Origin: Cylindrotheca closterium
Taxonomy: Eukaryota > Bacillariophyta > Bacillariophyceae > Bacillariales > Bacillariaceae
Assembly: GCA_933822405.4 (NCBI GenBank)
Contig: CAKOGP040000002.1
Coordinates: 639,954-703,953 of the forward strand
Direction: 5' to 3'
DNA: 64,000 bases
The first letter of the stretch is position 1, and every line of letters begins with the position of its first letter. A program made the position numbers and the translations under genes. The notes below the pieces were generated by a model. It searched no databases. It was not told the origin of the DNA and was given only the letters and a program-made list of their open reading frames with translations. Below are positions 11,301 through 21,951 of the stretch, piece after piece.

Positions 11301-13053
11301 CGTTTGTTCGGAAAAGATGATGACACCAACGGAGTTTGGTCCTTGGACATTGTTCGTGACGCTCACATGGAACTTGAAAATGCCAAGCAATTGAAGCGGG
11401 TTGCTGATGCGCAGAAAGATTTGGTTTCAAAACGCAATAGGTGTTTTATTCGAACGGAGCCCCTCGGAAGCGATCGATTCCGGAATCGATTTTGGACATT
11501 CGAGAACAGTGAACAGGGCCACATATTCACAGAGGTTGACCACGTTCTCGAAGAGGAAAACAAGAACTTGTCGAACGAATCCGGCCTTTTGGAAATCGTT
11601 TCAAGCGTAGATAAGGTTGAAATCGGTAGCGCCGATATTGAGGAGGATTTTATGGGTGCTGAGGGCGAAGGCATTGCGAGCTTTAGACGTTTTAGCCGCA
11701 AGGAGTATCACCAATCGGGACTCTGTGCGTCTCTGACAAAACGATGTTGGGGTTGGCAGTTGACGGAGTCTTCAGTACGAGCACTAACGAAGGGCCTAGA
11801 TGGACGTGGCGTCCGGGAGAATAACTTGAAGAAAAATCTGAAAGTGGCATTGGAGGCAAAGACCACAGCGAAAGAAGGTACAGATGAGACGGAATCAGAC
11901 AGTCAGGTCCAAAAGAGCGGTGACGAAGATCACTTCGCACATGCAAAACAAAGGATGGATGAACTGGATCTCCAGGTTATAGATGCATCCTACCTGAATA
12001 CACTCTCCTCTGCCATTGGGCAAATGGTCCGTTTTCGACATGTGGTAGAGAGCACAAGAGATAGGGAAAGTGCCCGCTATGAAGTTGGATCAATAAAGGG
12101 ATGGAAATTGCGAAAGGATGAGGTGACTATGGAACCGGAAGGCGACGAATTCGAGCCGCAGACTCAAGTTGTCGAGGTTCCAGTCTGGCAAGTCATGACT
12201 GACAAGGGGAACGAATTTTGGCTTACTGGAGGGGAGATGCTTGAAAGTATATGTCGACTTGCCAAATGGACGAGCAAATGCCCGACTTACTTTGAGTCCG
12301 ATGCAGCCTATCTATCATACAGGAATACCCTTGGTCGGCACTTTGGCAAGGTCGCAGAGGCGGCGAACGCGATGACGCCCATTCGATTCACACAATCCAT
12401 GGTGAAGCGGGAGGCGGAGATATATCAGAAGCTGAAACATCGCGTCTATGACGAAACTTGGGGAGGAAAGAATGGGACTAGAAGTGCGTGGGTAACTTCC
12501 ATGAGGGATTTTGCTTTTGATTTCGAGACTGCGAGAGACGGGCTATTGACATTTGAAAGTGCGTTGTTTGAACTAACGGGAGGATTCCCAGGAGACGACA
12601 ACGGAGAAGAGGGTCGCAGTGGAAGATCCTTGCTTGACAATAAAGTGACAAGGGAAGATATTGAGCTCGAGTCACTAGAAAAGGGTATGAACAGGCTTTG
12701 GAACTCACGTGAAAGTCGGAACGTGTTCCATGAGATTGTCAAGAGTAAGTTTGGCATTGGTGATTTTTAATGAGTTCGAACGAGATGAAAACCTCACGAT
12801 GCGAATTCTGTTGCTACGTCATTCAGGCGCGAAAACTGTTGGATTTCTGGTTCTTGCCCTTGACCTTGTATGTAGGAATGCATACGTTTACTTGGAAGCG
12901 AACAAAATCAAAACTACCTCGACAAGGAGTTCGGCATATGGATCAAGCGTTGGCGATTCTTGGCAGCAGCAAGCAGATGTATCGTATTACGAAGAGCCGA
13001 CAAGTAGACGATCGCGACGTGGGAATGTGGACTACTCGGTATACTTCAATTAG
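8328..13053 (+). CDS. Large WHIM/DDT-domain chromatin-remodelling subunit (ISWI-partner-like)
   Basis: Three exons (8328-8584, 8681-12744, 12827-13053) give a predicted 1,515 aa. The first intron (96 nt, GTACGT...TTACAG) is a multiple of three without a stop, so the frame also stays open if it is retained. The second (82 nt, GTAAGT...ATTCAG) is followed by AKTVGFLVLALDLVCRNA, which continues the C-terminal domain. Order of parts: a basic N-terminus; an MBD-like segment (FRCRVQKQPGGRFD...RFRSMVEVGRFL, near 215); a DDT-like helical segment (near 355-425); an acidic linker; a WHIM1-like motif (YLELTPLERLCILRVLIDA); long coiled coils; and a WSD/WHIM3 motif (EPLGSDRFRNRFWTF). ACF1/BAZ proteins with this plan act with ISWI ATPases in nucleosome spacing. 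No PHD or bromodomain is seen. Confidence 0.8.
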
Positions 13054-13107
13054 ATTGATAATTTTTTTCTCCTTCCAAATTGTTCTGAACCGTTCCACGT
13101 CTTACGT

Positions 13108-14829
13108 TCAATATTTGAAGAGCATATTCACTGTAGCAAAGTCGTACCAGTACTGTGCCCTGGCAGGTTCCCCGGTCGCGCCGTTACCAATGGCGTTACC
13201 GTCTTTAGCACAGTTTGTCTTCCCACCTGAGCAATAATTGTATATCCGGTCATCGTAATAGACGAACTTGATCATGTCCTGTTGATGATACTCGTCCAGC
13301 TGCACAAGAAGCTCGTATAATTTTTCACCACTCATGTTTCGTTCGAATCCTAATTCGAGACATTTTGCTGCAAGGGAATGGGGTAGATGAGGCTCCTCTT
13401 GGTCTATTGCTTCGACCAAACGATCTCTCCATTTCTCGACTCTCTCTCTCTGCCATATCAATCGTTTTTGTAGGATTTGAACGTCTTTCTCGCGATTTCA
13501 TGTTTGCTGGCTTTTGAGAAATTGTTAGCACTTTCGTAAAATACTGCGTTGCCATCGTCTGGATCTAGCGGAACGTATTCGTAATTGCCAACGTATTCCC
13601 AACCGATCAGCTTTCCCTCTTCGTCACGATGCAAATTGGTCAGTGTCCGTTTCATGAACACGGGGAAGGGGTCGCGCGTTTCTTTGAAGTGATCTGGAAT
13701 ACTTGCCACTGAAGCCGTTTCTTGTCCAGCGAACATGGGACCGTTGGGCTGCCACGTTGTGTTGAAAGCCAAGTATCCATAGTCATGCCTGTCAATGTTG
13801 CCTTCCCTACCTAAAAGAATGTGCAACGGTATCGGGTATTCATCTTCCTGAGTTGCAGGATGATTTTCTCTTGGCAACACGTACGTATTTTGTATATTAC
13901 CCCCTAGCCTCCGAATCCATTTTTCCAAATGGCGATGTAACAGGAACTTTTCTCCATACTTCGTGTGGCATTTCTGCCTCTCGGCTGCGAACTTTTTGCG
14001 AGTTTCTTCCTTTATCGGCACAGCCGTGCTCTCAGCTGCACCGACTCCTGTCGGTTGCGTATTTGGCTCTACTCTTGTATGTATACGACCATGCGAAGGT
14101 GGTCTATTGGTCCTGTACTGTCCTTCGGCGCCCTCCTGGATTGCTCAGTTCTCTCTCGGGTGTGACAGGTGTCGAAGTGACCGCCCTCCTCGCCGTATTC
14201 CTCCGATCTATCTCTGATTCGCTAGGAGCAATACGACCACTGAATTCGTCTTTCGACACAACGGCTATAGGTCTGGTACTCTTCCTTCTACCAGCTCGTG
14301 CTTTCACCCTGGGTACAATAGGTCGGTCGCTTGGCTCGTCATCAGGTGAGATGACAACAGTGTTACTTGCACTGCCTCCTTCCGTTGAAACCATGTCTTC
14401 GACTTCATCATCATCATCACCTGTCAGGTCAATGAAGTTGGATGCTGATGTTTGCTGCCTCGGATTCTCGGATCTATTCCGTTTACGAGAAGGCTTAGCT
14501 CCGTTGTCGGGCCTGGTGATAATTTCTGTTTTGCAAGAAAGCAAAGCTGGAGGCGGAGATTTGCGTTTCAACGGAAAGGTGGTCTGGACGAGCACAACCT
14601 TTTTATTTTGATCAATGATATCTTCCCATGCCATTTCTTCCTCCTCTTGCTTCGCTCCGACTTGGATGTCATCCACAGAGAATATCCAATCACCCTTTGG
14701 TATCAGGTGATCGTCAACCTTTTCAAGGATTTGCTTTCTAACATCCTTTAGACTATCCGATTCAGCAACGCGAACAAACCCCTTGAAACCGAACGAGTGA
14801 AAGACGAATTTCTTTATAGTCTTTCCCAT
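13108..14829 (-). pseudogene. Unknown nuclear-type protein gene, reading frame broken twice
   Basis: Three open segments on the minus strand follow each other in different frames: 14829-14104 (241 codons from ATG), ~14170-13458, and ~13480-13108. The second and third have no ATG at their beginning, so they need the first. Segment 1 starts MGKTIKKFVFHSFGFKGFVRV, has a small ubiquitin-like looking fold (to ~residue 90), then a Lys/Arg and acidic low-complexity linker. Segment 2 holds a conserved-looking globular part (WEYVGNYEYVPLDPDD; faint likeness to the DUF6697 family). Segment 3 is helical (KRLIWQRERVEKWRDRL). No good splice signals explain the shifts; the second lies at an A5 run. This is either an assembly error, a recent pseudogene, or weak introns I missed. 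The function is unknown. Confidence 0.5.
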
Positions 14830-15105
14830 GATGTGCTACGGGTGTTGGAAATGTGTTGGAAACGATGAGAGCATCAGTAAGATATATTATACACGCAGGT
14901 GAGGATTTTGGATTTATTTTTACTGTATTTTCCGCGAAAACATGAGGATCGACTCCTCGGATTTCAATAAATGCCACGTTTTGGTGACGATCTACATATA
15001 TTGTGTGGCAGACGACGAGTAATCCCAACAACAATGCGATACTGCATCTGAAACGTTTCATGGAAATGCCAAGCAAAAGCCACTGTGCAATGAAACGGAA
15101 ACGAA

Positions 15106-16383
15106 ATGTACCAAGATGAATATCAAGTATACGAGCTCTTAGATCGTTGGAATTCATTGGGTCCTCCGAAACCAGATGGGGTGTCCACCTTCTTTGCGCA
15201 AAATCCTTCAGCTGCCAAACGCGTCTTTGCGCACGGTCAAACCCTTCTTCACAAATGTTTGCAGCACTACTCCAACCACACGGATCTTGTCGAGATTTTT
15301 ATTGAATCCTTTCCCGAATCTCTTTGTATGGAAGATACGGAAGGTTACATGCCAATTCATCGGGCGCTGACCGCGGAAAAGAAACCTGATTTGCATCTTG
15401 TCAAGCTGCTGATACTGAAAGCACCAGAAACCATACTGGACTCTACCAAAGCTGGGGAATTCCCATTACACCTTGCTTCTCGAAACTGCGATGCAAGTGT
15501 AGTGAAGTTTCTGCTGGAAAGTTTTCCAGATGTCGTGCAATATCGAGATGGTGACAACAAATTTCCAGTCGATCATGCACTCGAACAACACGATGTGGAC
15601 TTGGAAGTTGTAAATCTTCTCTTGGAAAAACATTCCGTTTCATTGACGCTTCTAGACGATACTGGTCACTTACCCTTACATCGGCTATTGAAACGAAACA
15701 ATCGGCGCCTTGACGCAGTCGTAAATGCATTGACAGAATGGTGTCCTGTAGCACTGAGGTTTCAAGATTCGTATGGACAAACACCACTACTACAAGCTTG
15801 CTCACAAAACAACACTCTTTCACAAATATATAGCCTTGTTCGAAGTTGGCCAGAACAAGTGACGACACAAGCTACTGTAAACTTCTACGAAACAGACTTC
15901 AATCGAGAGCTCTTGCCCTCGGCTCTGATATCCAAATCTGCAGTCTTGGATCGAGTTTCACAGTGGATTGAAGTTCGTCCAGACGTCCTTCTCGCTCCTG
16001 ATAGTCAAGGACGTCTTCCCCTGCATTATGCAGTGGTTTCGCAGTCCCGAGAGGCCGCTCGGATTGTCCAACTGTTCCTAGACGAAGCACCAGCATCAGC
16101 ATCGACTGAAGATGAATATGGCAGACTACCATTGCATTATGCGGCTGCAACACCGGGCTGCAAAGGGAGTTTGGTGAACGCATTGATTGATTCATATCCA
16201 AAGGGTCTAGAACATGCTGATCAAACTGGACGTCTTCCATGGCACTATGCCGAATGTGCCAGAAATGATGGTTTCTTTGATCGAACATTGGAGCTCTATC
16301 CAACTATGGATACGGATTTAGATTATGTACCCGATGAAATTCGATGGGATATTATGCAGGTGATACCGGATAACATGTATTAA
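15106..16383 (+). CDS. Ankyrin-repeat protein
   Basis: A single exon encodes 425 aa made almost wholly of ankyrin-like repeats of about 33-37 residues. Their cores are QTLLHKCLQH, GYMPIHRALTA, GEFPLHLASRN, NKFPVDHALEQ, GHLPLHRLLKR, GQTPLLQACSQ, GRLPLHYAVVS, GRLPLHYAAAT and GRLPWHYAECA. Many repeats end in a helix with a FP(E/D)-type motif, a style I associate with large ankyrin families of diatoms. There is no catalytic domain, signal peptide or membrane segment, so a protein-binding scaffold is the most one can say. It is divergent from the broken gene at 13108-14829, with 276 bp between the starts. Confidence 0.85.
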   Translation: MYQDEYQVYELLDRWNSLGPPKPDGVSTFFAQNPSAAKRVFAHGQTLLHKCLQHYSNHTDLVEIFIESFPESLCMEDTEGYMPIHRALTAEKKPDLHLVKLLILKAPETILDSTKAGEFPLHLASRNCDASVVKFLLESFPDVVQYRDGDNKFPVDHALEQHDVDLEVVNLLLEKHSVSLTLLDDTGHLPLHRLLKRNNRRLDAVVNALTEWCPVALRFQDSYGQTPLLQACSQNNTLSQIYSLVRSWPEQVTTQATVNFYETDFNRELLPSALISKSAVLDRVSQWIEVRPDVLLAPDSQGRLPLHYAVVSQSREAARIVQLFLDEAPASASTEDEYGRLPLHYAAATPGCKGSLVNALIDSYPKGLEHADQTGRLPWHYAECARNDGFFDRTLELYPTMDTDLDYVPDEIRWDIMQVIPDNMY

Positions 16384-16666
16384 ATTCACTTTTTCAAGGA
16401 ATGTCTACTGGGTCTAGTAGCAGCAGGTAGTATCACATACCTCAAGTCTGAAATCCATTGTCGTCTGCAAGTCGACGAGTTACGGGATTCAGTCAATCAC
16501 TAACAAGGACATCAGTTTCATATTGTGTTACCATCCAACATCACCTCGACTTTTCAACATCCGCTTCTTACTACTGCTATACTTTGGAGCATCTTGAAAG
16601 CCACCCAGTGATAGTGCGCTTGGAGAGACGGCGAGCTTGTTTAAGAAAAGAAATTCAATCCAAAGC

Positions 16667-17767
16667 ATGCAAACGACCGATTCACAACTGGAGACCTTTG
16701 CCGAGAATGTGGAATTCTTGTGGAAGCAGGCGAATGTTCCAGTTTTGCCTTGTCCCCCAAGCCCGATTCAGTTTCTACGAGATCATATTCAGTGTTCAAA
16801 ACCTTGTATTATTCGCAATGCGATAACGGATGAGAATGGTGTTCCAATGAGACTAACTTTGGACGACATTGCGGAACGTTTGGATCCAAAGAAGACCATG
16901 TTGACTGTTGATGTGACACCAGACGGCCATGGCGATAGTGTGAGGACAATGTCAGATGGATCTTCAATATTTATCCAGCCAGCAGAGTGCGAAATGACAA
17001 TTGAAGAGTTTCGGCGGCGGTTGCGAGGGCAGACACCTGCTCATGACAGAACGAATATCGACTTAAATGAACGTCCAATCCTTACCGATTCTATAACAAG
17101 ACTCTTGTCTGCCTCCAAAGAGATACCAGACGAGTCAGTTGTGTACTACTCCAGACAGAATGACTGTTTGAGAAAGGAACTCCCCGACTTGTACAAGGCA
17201 TTCCCGCCAGGCATTGCTTGGGCCGAGGAGGCGCTCGGACCAGAGCAACCTTTGGATGCCGTCAATCTGTGGGTGGGAAACGAACGAGCTATATCATCCA
17301 TGCACAAAGATCATTATGAAAATTTATTCTATGTCGCAAGTGGGGAGAAGGTATTTACAGTGTGCCCTCCAGCCAATGTTGCGTTCCTTTACGAACAACG
17401 CCAATACCGTTCCGGGCGCTTCCAAGTCAACGAACAGAGTAGGGCATGGGAAGTGTTTGCAGAAGACGATGATACCAAAGCTCACTGGATTGCTCCTGAT
17501 GTTGCCATACTGAACAGTGATAAAAGAGACCTCCTATTGGAAGAGTATCCGTTGCTGAAGCATGTCAAGCCGTTGGAAATTCGTGTCCGCGAAGGAGAAA
17601 TGTTGTATTTGCCATCGCTTTGGTTTCACCGCGTCACACAGTCCTGCGAGACAGTTGGCGTCAATTACTGGTACGACATGCGATTTGACTCTCCATCATG
17701 GTGTTATTTCACATTTCTCCAGCAACTCCAGCATATCAAAGAGGTGGAGGACCCGAGCACGTCGTGA
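16667..17767 (+). CDS. JmjC-domain hydroxylase, JMJD7-like
   Basis: A single exon of 366 aa counted from the first in-frame ATG (16667). The 2-oxoglutarate/Fe(II) site is visible: the HxD pair H213/D215 in SSMHKDHYENLFYV and the distal H321 in LPSLWFHRVTQ. The end NYWYDMRFDSPSWCYF is typical of JMJD7, which hydroxylates a lysine of DRG-type translation GTPases in animals. The N-terminal part (FLWKQANVPVLPCPPSPIQFLRDHI...PCIIRNAI) also fits. Its 3' end overlaps the convergent protease gene by 32 bp. Substrate identity is by family only. Confidence 0.88.
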   Translation: MQTTDSQLETFAENVEFLWKQANVPVLPCPPSPIQFLRDHIQCSKPCIIRNAITDENGVPMRLTLDDIAERLDPKKTMLTVDVTPDGHGDSVRTMSDGSSIFIQPAECEMTIEEFRRRLRGQTPAHDRTNIDLNERPILTDSITRLLSASKEIPDESVVYYSRQNDCLRKELPDLYKAFPPGIAWAEEALGPEQPLDAVNLWVGNERAISSMHKDHYENLFYVASGEKVFTVCPPANVAFLYEQRQYRSGRFQVNEQSRAWEVFAEDDDTKAHWIAPDVAILNSDKRDLLLEEYPLLKHVKPLEIRVREGEMLYLPSLWFHRVTQSCETVGVNYWYDMRFDSPSWCYFTFLQQLQHIKEVEDPSTS

Positions 17768-18977
17768 CAAGATGTTGAAAACTCTTGAGCCATGTGATAT
17801 TCAATTTGGCTTGTTTGCACCTATCTATTGAAACAGCGGGTTGACGAGGAATGATCTTTACTGTCCGAGATGCCATGTCCACAGTCAAACTCTCGCACTG
17901 GGTCCAAAATGTACAACCCAATGCAACAATATGTGGATGGTTTCGTACGTCCCGAAACCATGGAAGTCGAAAGGATGAAAACACCCAATATTGATCCGAA
18001 CTTGTCAATACCAAAGGTTGTCGACTCTGGGATACTGTAGAGACTGAAATTCCGTCTGGGACAACATCTTTGTTGCCTCGCCTGTTGTGAAGCTCCTCCA
18101 TTAATGAGTCGGAGAACACGCATCCTGTCAATCCTGTATCGAGCACCAACCAAACGGGGCGCTGCAAGTTGGATGCAAGAATGCTTTCGGTCACACCATC
18201 ATTCCAGCGAATCTTGAGTGACTCACAATCCACCGCGTAGTGATACAAGTCTGGGCCATACGGTCGGAGATCGACCAAAGGAAAAGCTGCCGGGTTTCGT
18301 TTGTCAATCAAAGACCTTTGACTCAGCTGAAGATAGTTCCGAGCAAATGATATTGTAAAAGCAGAGATCCTTTCTCGAGTTAGTTGCTCCAAGAAAGTTG
18401 GTCGATTGTCGTCGATATTGACCAAACCAGCAAAGGCACTTCCTGCTTCTTGGTTTGGTTGCTGTGTCTCCTCCATCCCCACCACAAGGTTCTCAGTATC
18501 AATGACGGAAGAATTCGTCAATATTGTAACATATGGTATCTTCTTCCAGTCCATTTCACTAATGTCTTGACCATATTGCTCTTTAGTCATGGGATAAGTT
18601 GTCCTTTCTGTGACACTGGCCAAACTTGACGGAACTGTCAAGAATGGAGATCCAGTATCCACCACGGCGTAGTACTTATCATCGCGCTCATCATTATTCG
18701 CCACTAATATCTTAATCGCCCAGGATCCACCTACAGGAAGAAAGCGGAGGGGAATAATCACCGATGAAGAATCATCGTGTTGTAGTTGTTTCTCAACAAA
18801 CCACGATGACGGAATCAGTTGTCCTGTAGACACAATAACAATCGAAAGGAATTCATTGCGATCAATGACACTGCTGAATCGCGGCAACAAAAGAGCATCA
18901 GCGCAGATAAGTAGATACGATAAGCAAGTCAAGAGGGCCAATACTTTGCGTGCGGTCGCTAATCTTTGCTGTAACAT
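17736..18977 (-). CDS. Pepsin-like aspartic protease family protein, secretory
   Basis: A single exon encodes 413 aa. The N-terminus has a hydrophobic segment (VLALLTCLSYLLICADALLL) that looks like a signal peptide or anchor. Two catalytic-type motifs lie in the right order: DTG at 107-109 (YAVVDTGSPFLTV) and DTG at 280-282 (VWLVLDTGLTGCVF). Both lobes of an A1-family fold are therefore present, with spacing (173 residues) close to that of pepsins. The second motif lacks the usual Ser/Thr after DTG (Leu instead), so full activity is uncertain. The C-terminal ~30 residues overlap the 3' end of the JMJD7-like gene on the other strand. A short intron near residue 50 cannot be excluded. Confidence 0.75.
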   Translation of the reverse strand: MLQQRLATARKVLALLTCLSYLLICADALLLPRFSSVIDRNEFLSIVIVSTGQLIPSSWFVEKQLQHDDSSSVIIPLRFLPVGGSWAIKILVANNDERDDKYYAVVDTGSPFLTVPSSLASVTERTTYPMTKEQYGQDISEMDWKKIPYVTILTNSSVIDTENLVVGMEETQQPNQEAGSAFAGLVNIDDNRPTFLEQLTRERISAFTISFARNYLQLSQRSLIDKRNPAAFPLVDLRPYGPDLYHYAVDCESLKIRWNDGVTESILASNLQRPVWLVLDTGLTGCVFSDSLMEELHNRRGNKDVVPDGISVSTVSQSRQPLVLTSSDQYWVFSSFRLPWFRDVRNHPHIVALGCTFWTQCESLTVDMASRTVKIIPRQPAVSIDRCKQAKLNITWLKSFQHLVTTCSGPPPL

Positions 18978-19135
18978 GTTTATTGGATGATCAATTTTGC
19001 TACACAGTATTCATATTCAAACCTATTTTATAATATTTTTCTTATATTTTATATTCTTTTATCTTTTTAAAAAAATAATATTTATCTATTCTAAAATTAT
19101 GGATTCATACCGGTACCGGTATTGCGTATCGTACC

Positions 19136-19249
19136 GTACACGTTTAATCCATATTTACAGTAGGAGTCATTTTGCACTTAACACTGTGACATAATATGGG
19201 ATTTTACATTTTGTTTGCAGACGGGAATTCATACGTAGCTAAAGTACCA
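19136..19249 (+). repeat. Left terminal inverted repeat
   Basis: Pairs with 20343-20456. It contains the sequence TTTGCACTTAACACTGTGAC, found reverse-complemented in the right arm. Confidence 0.85.
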
Positions 19250-20342
19250 TGCTCTACGGATGGTATTTCTGCCAGTTTTTTGCCCGAGTATGCCCGGTCT
19301 AGCATCCTCGCGCGATGGCGCGAAATACATGGTTGACATCTAAAAGTTTTGGCGTAATCCAAAACTTCGATATTTGAAACCCACAAAAGATTTTTGTGAT
19401 CCACTGCCTGAATCGACGATGGAAACTCCCATCTGACGTGTAGTAACAACATCTGTACTTGTAGTCTTCTTGCGACTTGTTTACGAAAAATATCGGACAC
19501 TTTCTCTGGAAGATCGAGTTACATTCCCATCCACTGTAATCTTGTAGTTGAGTCAGTCTCAACAAAGCGAGGGAAGACATCATCTCGAATCTCCAGATTC
19601 ATGATCTTTGATGATAATGAGAGAAATGCGTTTTGTCACTCCAATGTTTGATCGTCGAGTCGCATTTCCACTACCTACTCACTCGCATATACTGCATGAT
19701 GTGATTGTTGTGTCCGAATATCTGAAATACTGCGGGGTGTGATGAAATGCGGCATGGTGTGATTGTTGTGTTAATGACATCTTTATGATTGAAAGATGTT
19801 GGGTGTCCACTATGCAACTACAAATAATTTGAAACACTATAAGCAAGCGATCTATAATAACTATTAGTGGGCATATTGTTGGGTGCTTCCACTATATTCC
19901 GACCTGCTGTAGTGATGGACACTTCATGCATAGATTCTTTGACCGAAGAACCATCACAGCAGAAGTGTACATCCACGGATTTATTGAACTCGACCCACAC
20001 CCCATCTTTCAAGAGTACATGCTAGGGCAGTCCTAACACAGCTGGTCTGGGCTAGGCGCCAAACTATCATTAGCGGGTTTTTATGGCTTGCTCAAGCTTT
20101 GGTCGTCCGACTTGTGTTGGGACACACAGTTTTAAACTCCTCGCTCCTGAGCCTAGCTAGTTGACTGGAGGAGTGGACTGCTTATGATCCGAGGATACGA
20201 AATGGAGATGTCAAGCAAGCATAACATGGAGATTGCAAACGGAAACGATGACAACGCACAACATTGATTGTATGCCAATAAGCTGCACGATGATGTCAAG
20301 GAATTGCCATTTTGTGGGTGAGAATCCTACTCGTAGCGCTTA

Positions 20343-20456
20343 GTACTTAAGCTACGTATGAATTCCCGTCTGCAAAGAAAATGTAAAATCCCAAATTATG
20401 TCACAGTGTTAAGTGCAAAATGACTCCAACTGTAAATATGGATTAAACGTGTACCG
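20343..20456 (-). repeat. Right terminal inverted repeat
   Basis: Reverse complement of 19136-19249 with few substitutions (for example GTTGGAG against GTAGGAG). Confidence 0.85.
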
Positions 20457-20724
20457 GTATGCATGCGTTGTCACAGGGGAAGTTTGACTAGACTAGCTAG
20501 CTACAGTAGTGTGTGTCACTCTACGGTAGCTAGAGCACAGTCAGTTTATCCGCTCCTCGGCATTACTTGTGAAAACGAACACCGGTAAAAATACCGGTTT
20601 ATGGCATAGCGCTATTAAAAAAAAGAATCCGACGAACCAAAGAAAAGGGAGACGGCAAAACAATACTTGAACAACATCGAAACAGTAGGCCAAACAACAA
20701 AAGTCTGGCGATAGTGGAGGTAGG

Positions 20725-21657
20725 ATGATTGAGAACTTTCGACAGGCTGTCGGCCTTGGAAATGTATTTCGGAGTGCAACTACAGATGTCCTGGGGGGAA
20801 CAGATGTCTCGCAGTTGGAAGGATCAGACAAATTTGTCGCAGAAAAGATGGGTCTGATATTGGACCTAAGATTCAAGCATGAAATCGACGATCCAGCAGC
20901 ACAAAAGTGGTTGGCCGAACAGGGAATCCAATGGATAGAATCTGCTGACTCCTATAGTGCTATTGAAAAACGGAGAACTGCGATAAGAATCAGTGTCCTA
21001 TCCATGGACTACATTGACAAACACTGGTCAAGTCCGGCAGAACAGCAGAAAGCGGCGGATGTGCAGCCCGAGGAAGTAACACAGCTTCGAATCGAGAAGT
21101 TGAATGAACGTGGCCTTTTCGGATTGAACCAGCTCATTCTAGAATCTGGAGGTGTTGGAATATGCAAGACGCTGATGATCATCACCCGACGCTTTGAAGC
21201 GAACGCTGACGATGTCATACTGATTGAATGTGTGCAAGGCAAGGACAGGTAAGCTTGGGCATTTCGCACGAATCACCTTTCGTTAGAAACTCTGCGTGCA
21301 GAATTTTCAACGCTACTCCACTAACCATGATGAATAAGGACCGGAATGTTGGTAATGTTGTTACAGGCCTTAACAGAATTCTCCGACGATGTCATTATCG
21401 ATGACTATATTGCGTCCGATAATATGGCGATAAAAGCGTTAGGAGAACGAGATTACAGTGGAGGATTGGATCATGAAATCTTTTCAGGAGCCACAAAGGA
21501 AGCAATGGTTTCGACCCTCGATTATTTACGCCAAAAGTATGGTTCGATATCACCTGGCTACTTCGATCATATTGGATTCAACAATATTTGGAGACGGAGA
21601 TTACGATGTTGTCTAAAAGTAACCCAGGCTTCCACAGATAGCAGGATGTACTGGTAA
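20725..21657 (+). CDS. Tyrosine/serine protein phosphatase, tandem copy 1 (altered active-site flank)
   Basis: Two exons (20725-21248 and 21339-21657) with a 90-nt intron (GTAAGC...AATAAG) give 280 aa. The splice falls inside the P-loop codon for Arg, at the same place as in copy 2. Exon 1 has LILDLRFKHEID, the strand-loop typical of the Y_phosphatase3 (bacterial/fungal-type) family. The P-loop reads ECVQGKDRTG: the catalytic Cys and Arg of CX5R are kept, but the usual His before Cys is Glu (codon GAA at 21226-21228). This His normally lowers the Cys pKa, so activity may be reduced. It is 65-70% alike to copy 2 by eye. The substrate is unknown (proteins or phosphoinositides). Confidence 0.82.
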
Positions 21658-21951
21658 GAAGAAGGTCCTAAGGAGCGGTTCATGCAAGCAACAAAGCCTA
21701 TTCAAAAAGACGTTGAATCTTAAGATTATACAAAAGGGCTCTTGAAATCTTGCGACTTCTAACCAGTTTGAAAAAGGTATTACACCATTGGTTTGATCAT
21801 GCACAAAAAACAAAGCGCTTCAATACTTCCTTCTGTATTGCAATAGAAATTCGGGCGTCATTTTGCGTTGCGTTCGTTGCGTTGCAAAAGTCCGAGATTA
21901 TTCGACTAGTTCGACTGACTACAGTAATCACAACAAATCAAAATCAACATC

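Larger units (their letters stand above)
19136..20456. mobile_element. Non-autonomous DNA-transposon-like element with ~114-bp terminal inverted repeats
   Basis: The stretch at 19136-19249 recurs, reverse-complemented, at 20343-20456 with only a handful of differences. For example, GTACACGTTTAATCC at the left end mirrors GGATTAAACGTGTAC at the right. The 1.3-kb body shows only short open frames (longest 98 codons, minus strand, 19204-19500) without a recognisable transposase, so it looks like a MITE or a deletion derivative. The flanks on both sides carry ACCGGTA-type sequence, so the target-site duplication cannot be fixed by eye. Confidence 0.8.

Noticed and set aside
13853..14611. 252-codon plus-strand open frame
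   Set aside because: Lies antisense to the broken minus-strand gene. Its translation is Ser/Leu-rich without domains, as expected from the reverse of an acidic, Ser-rich coding region.
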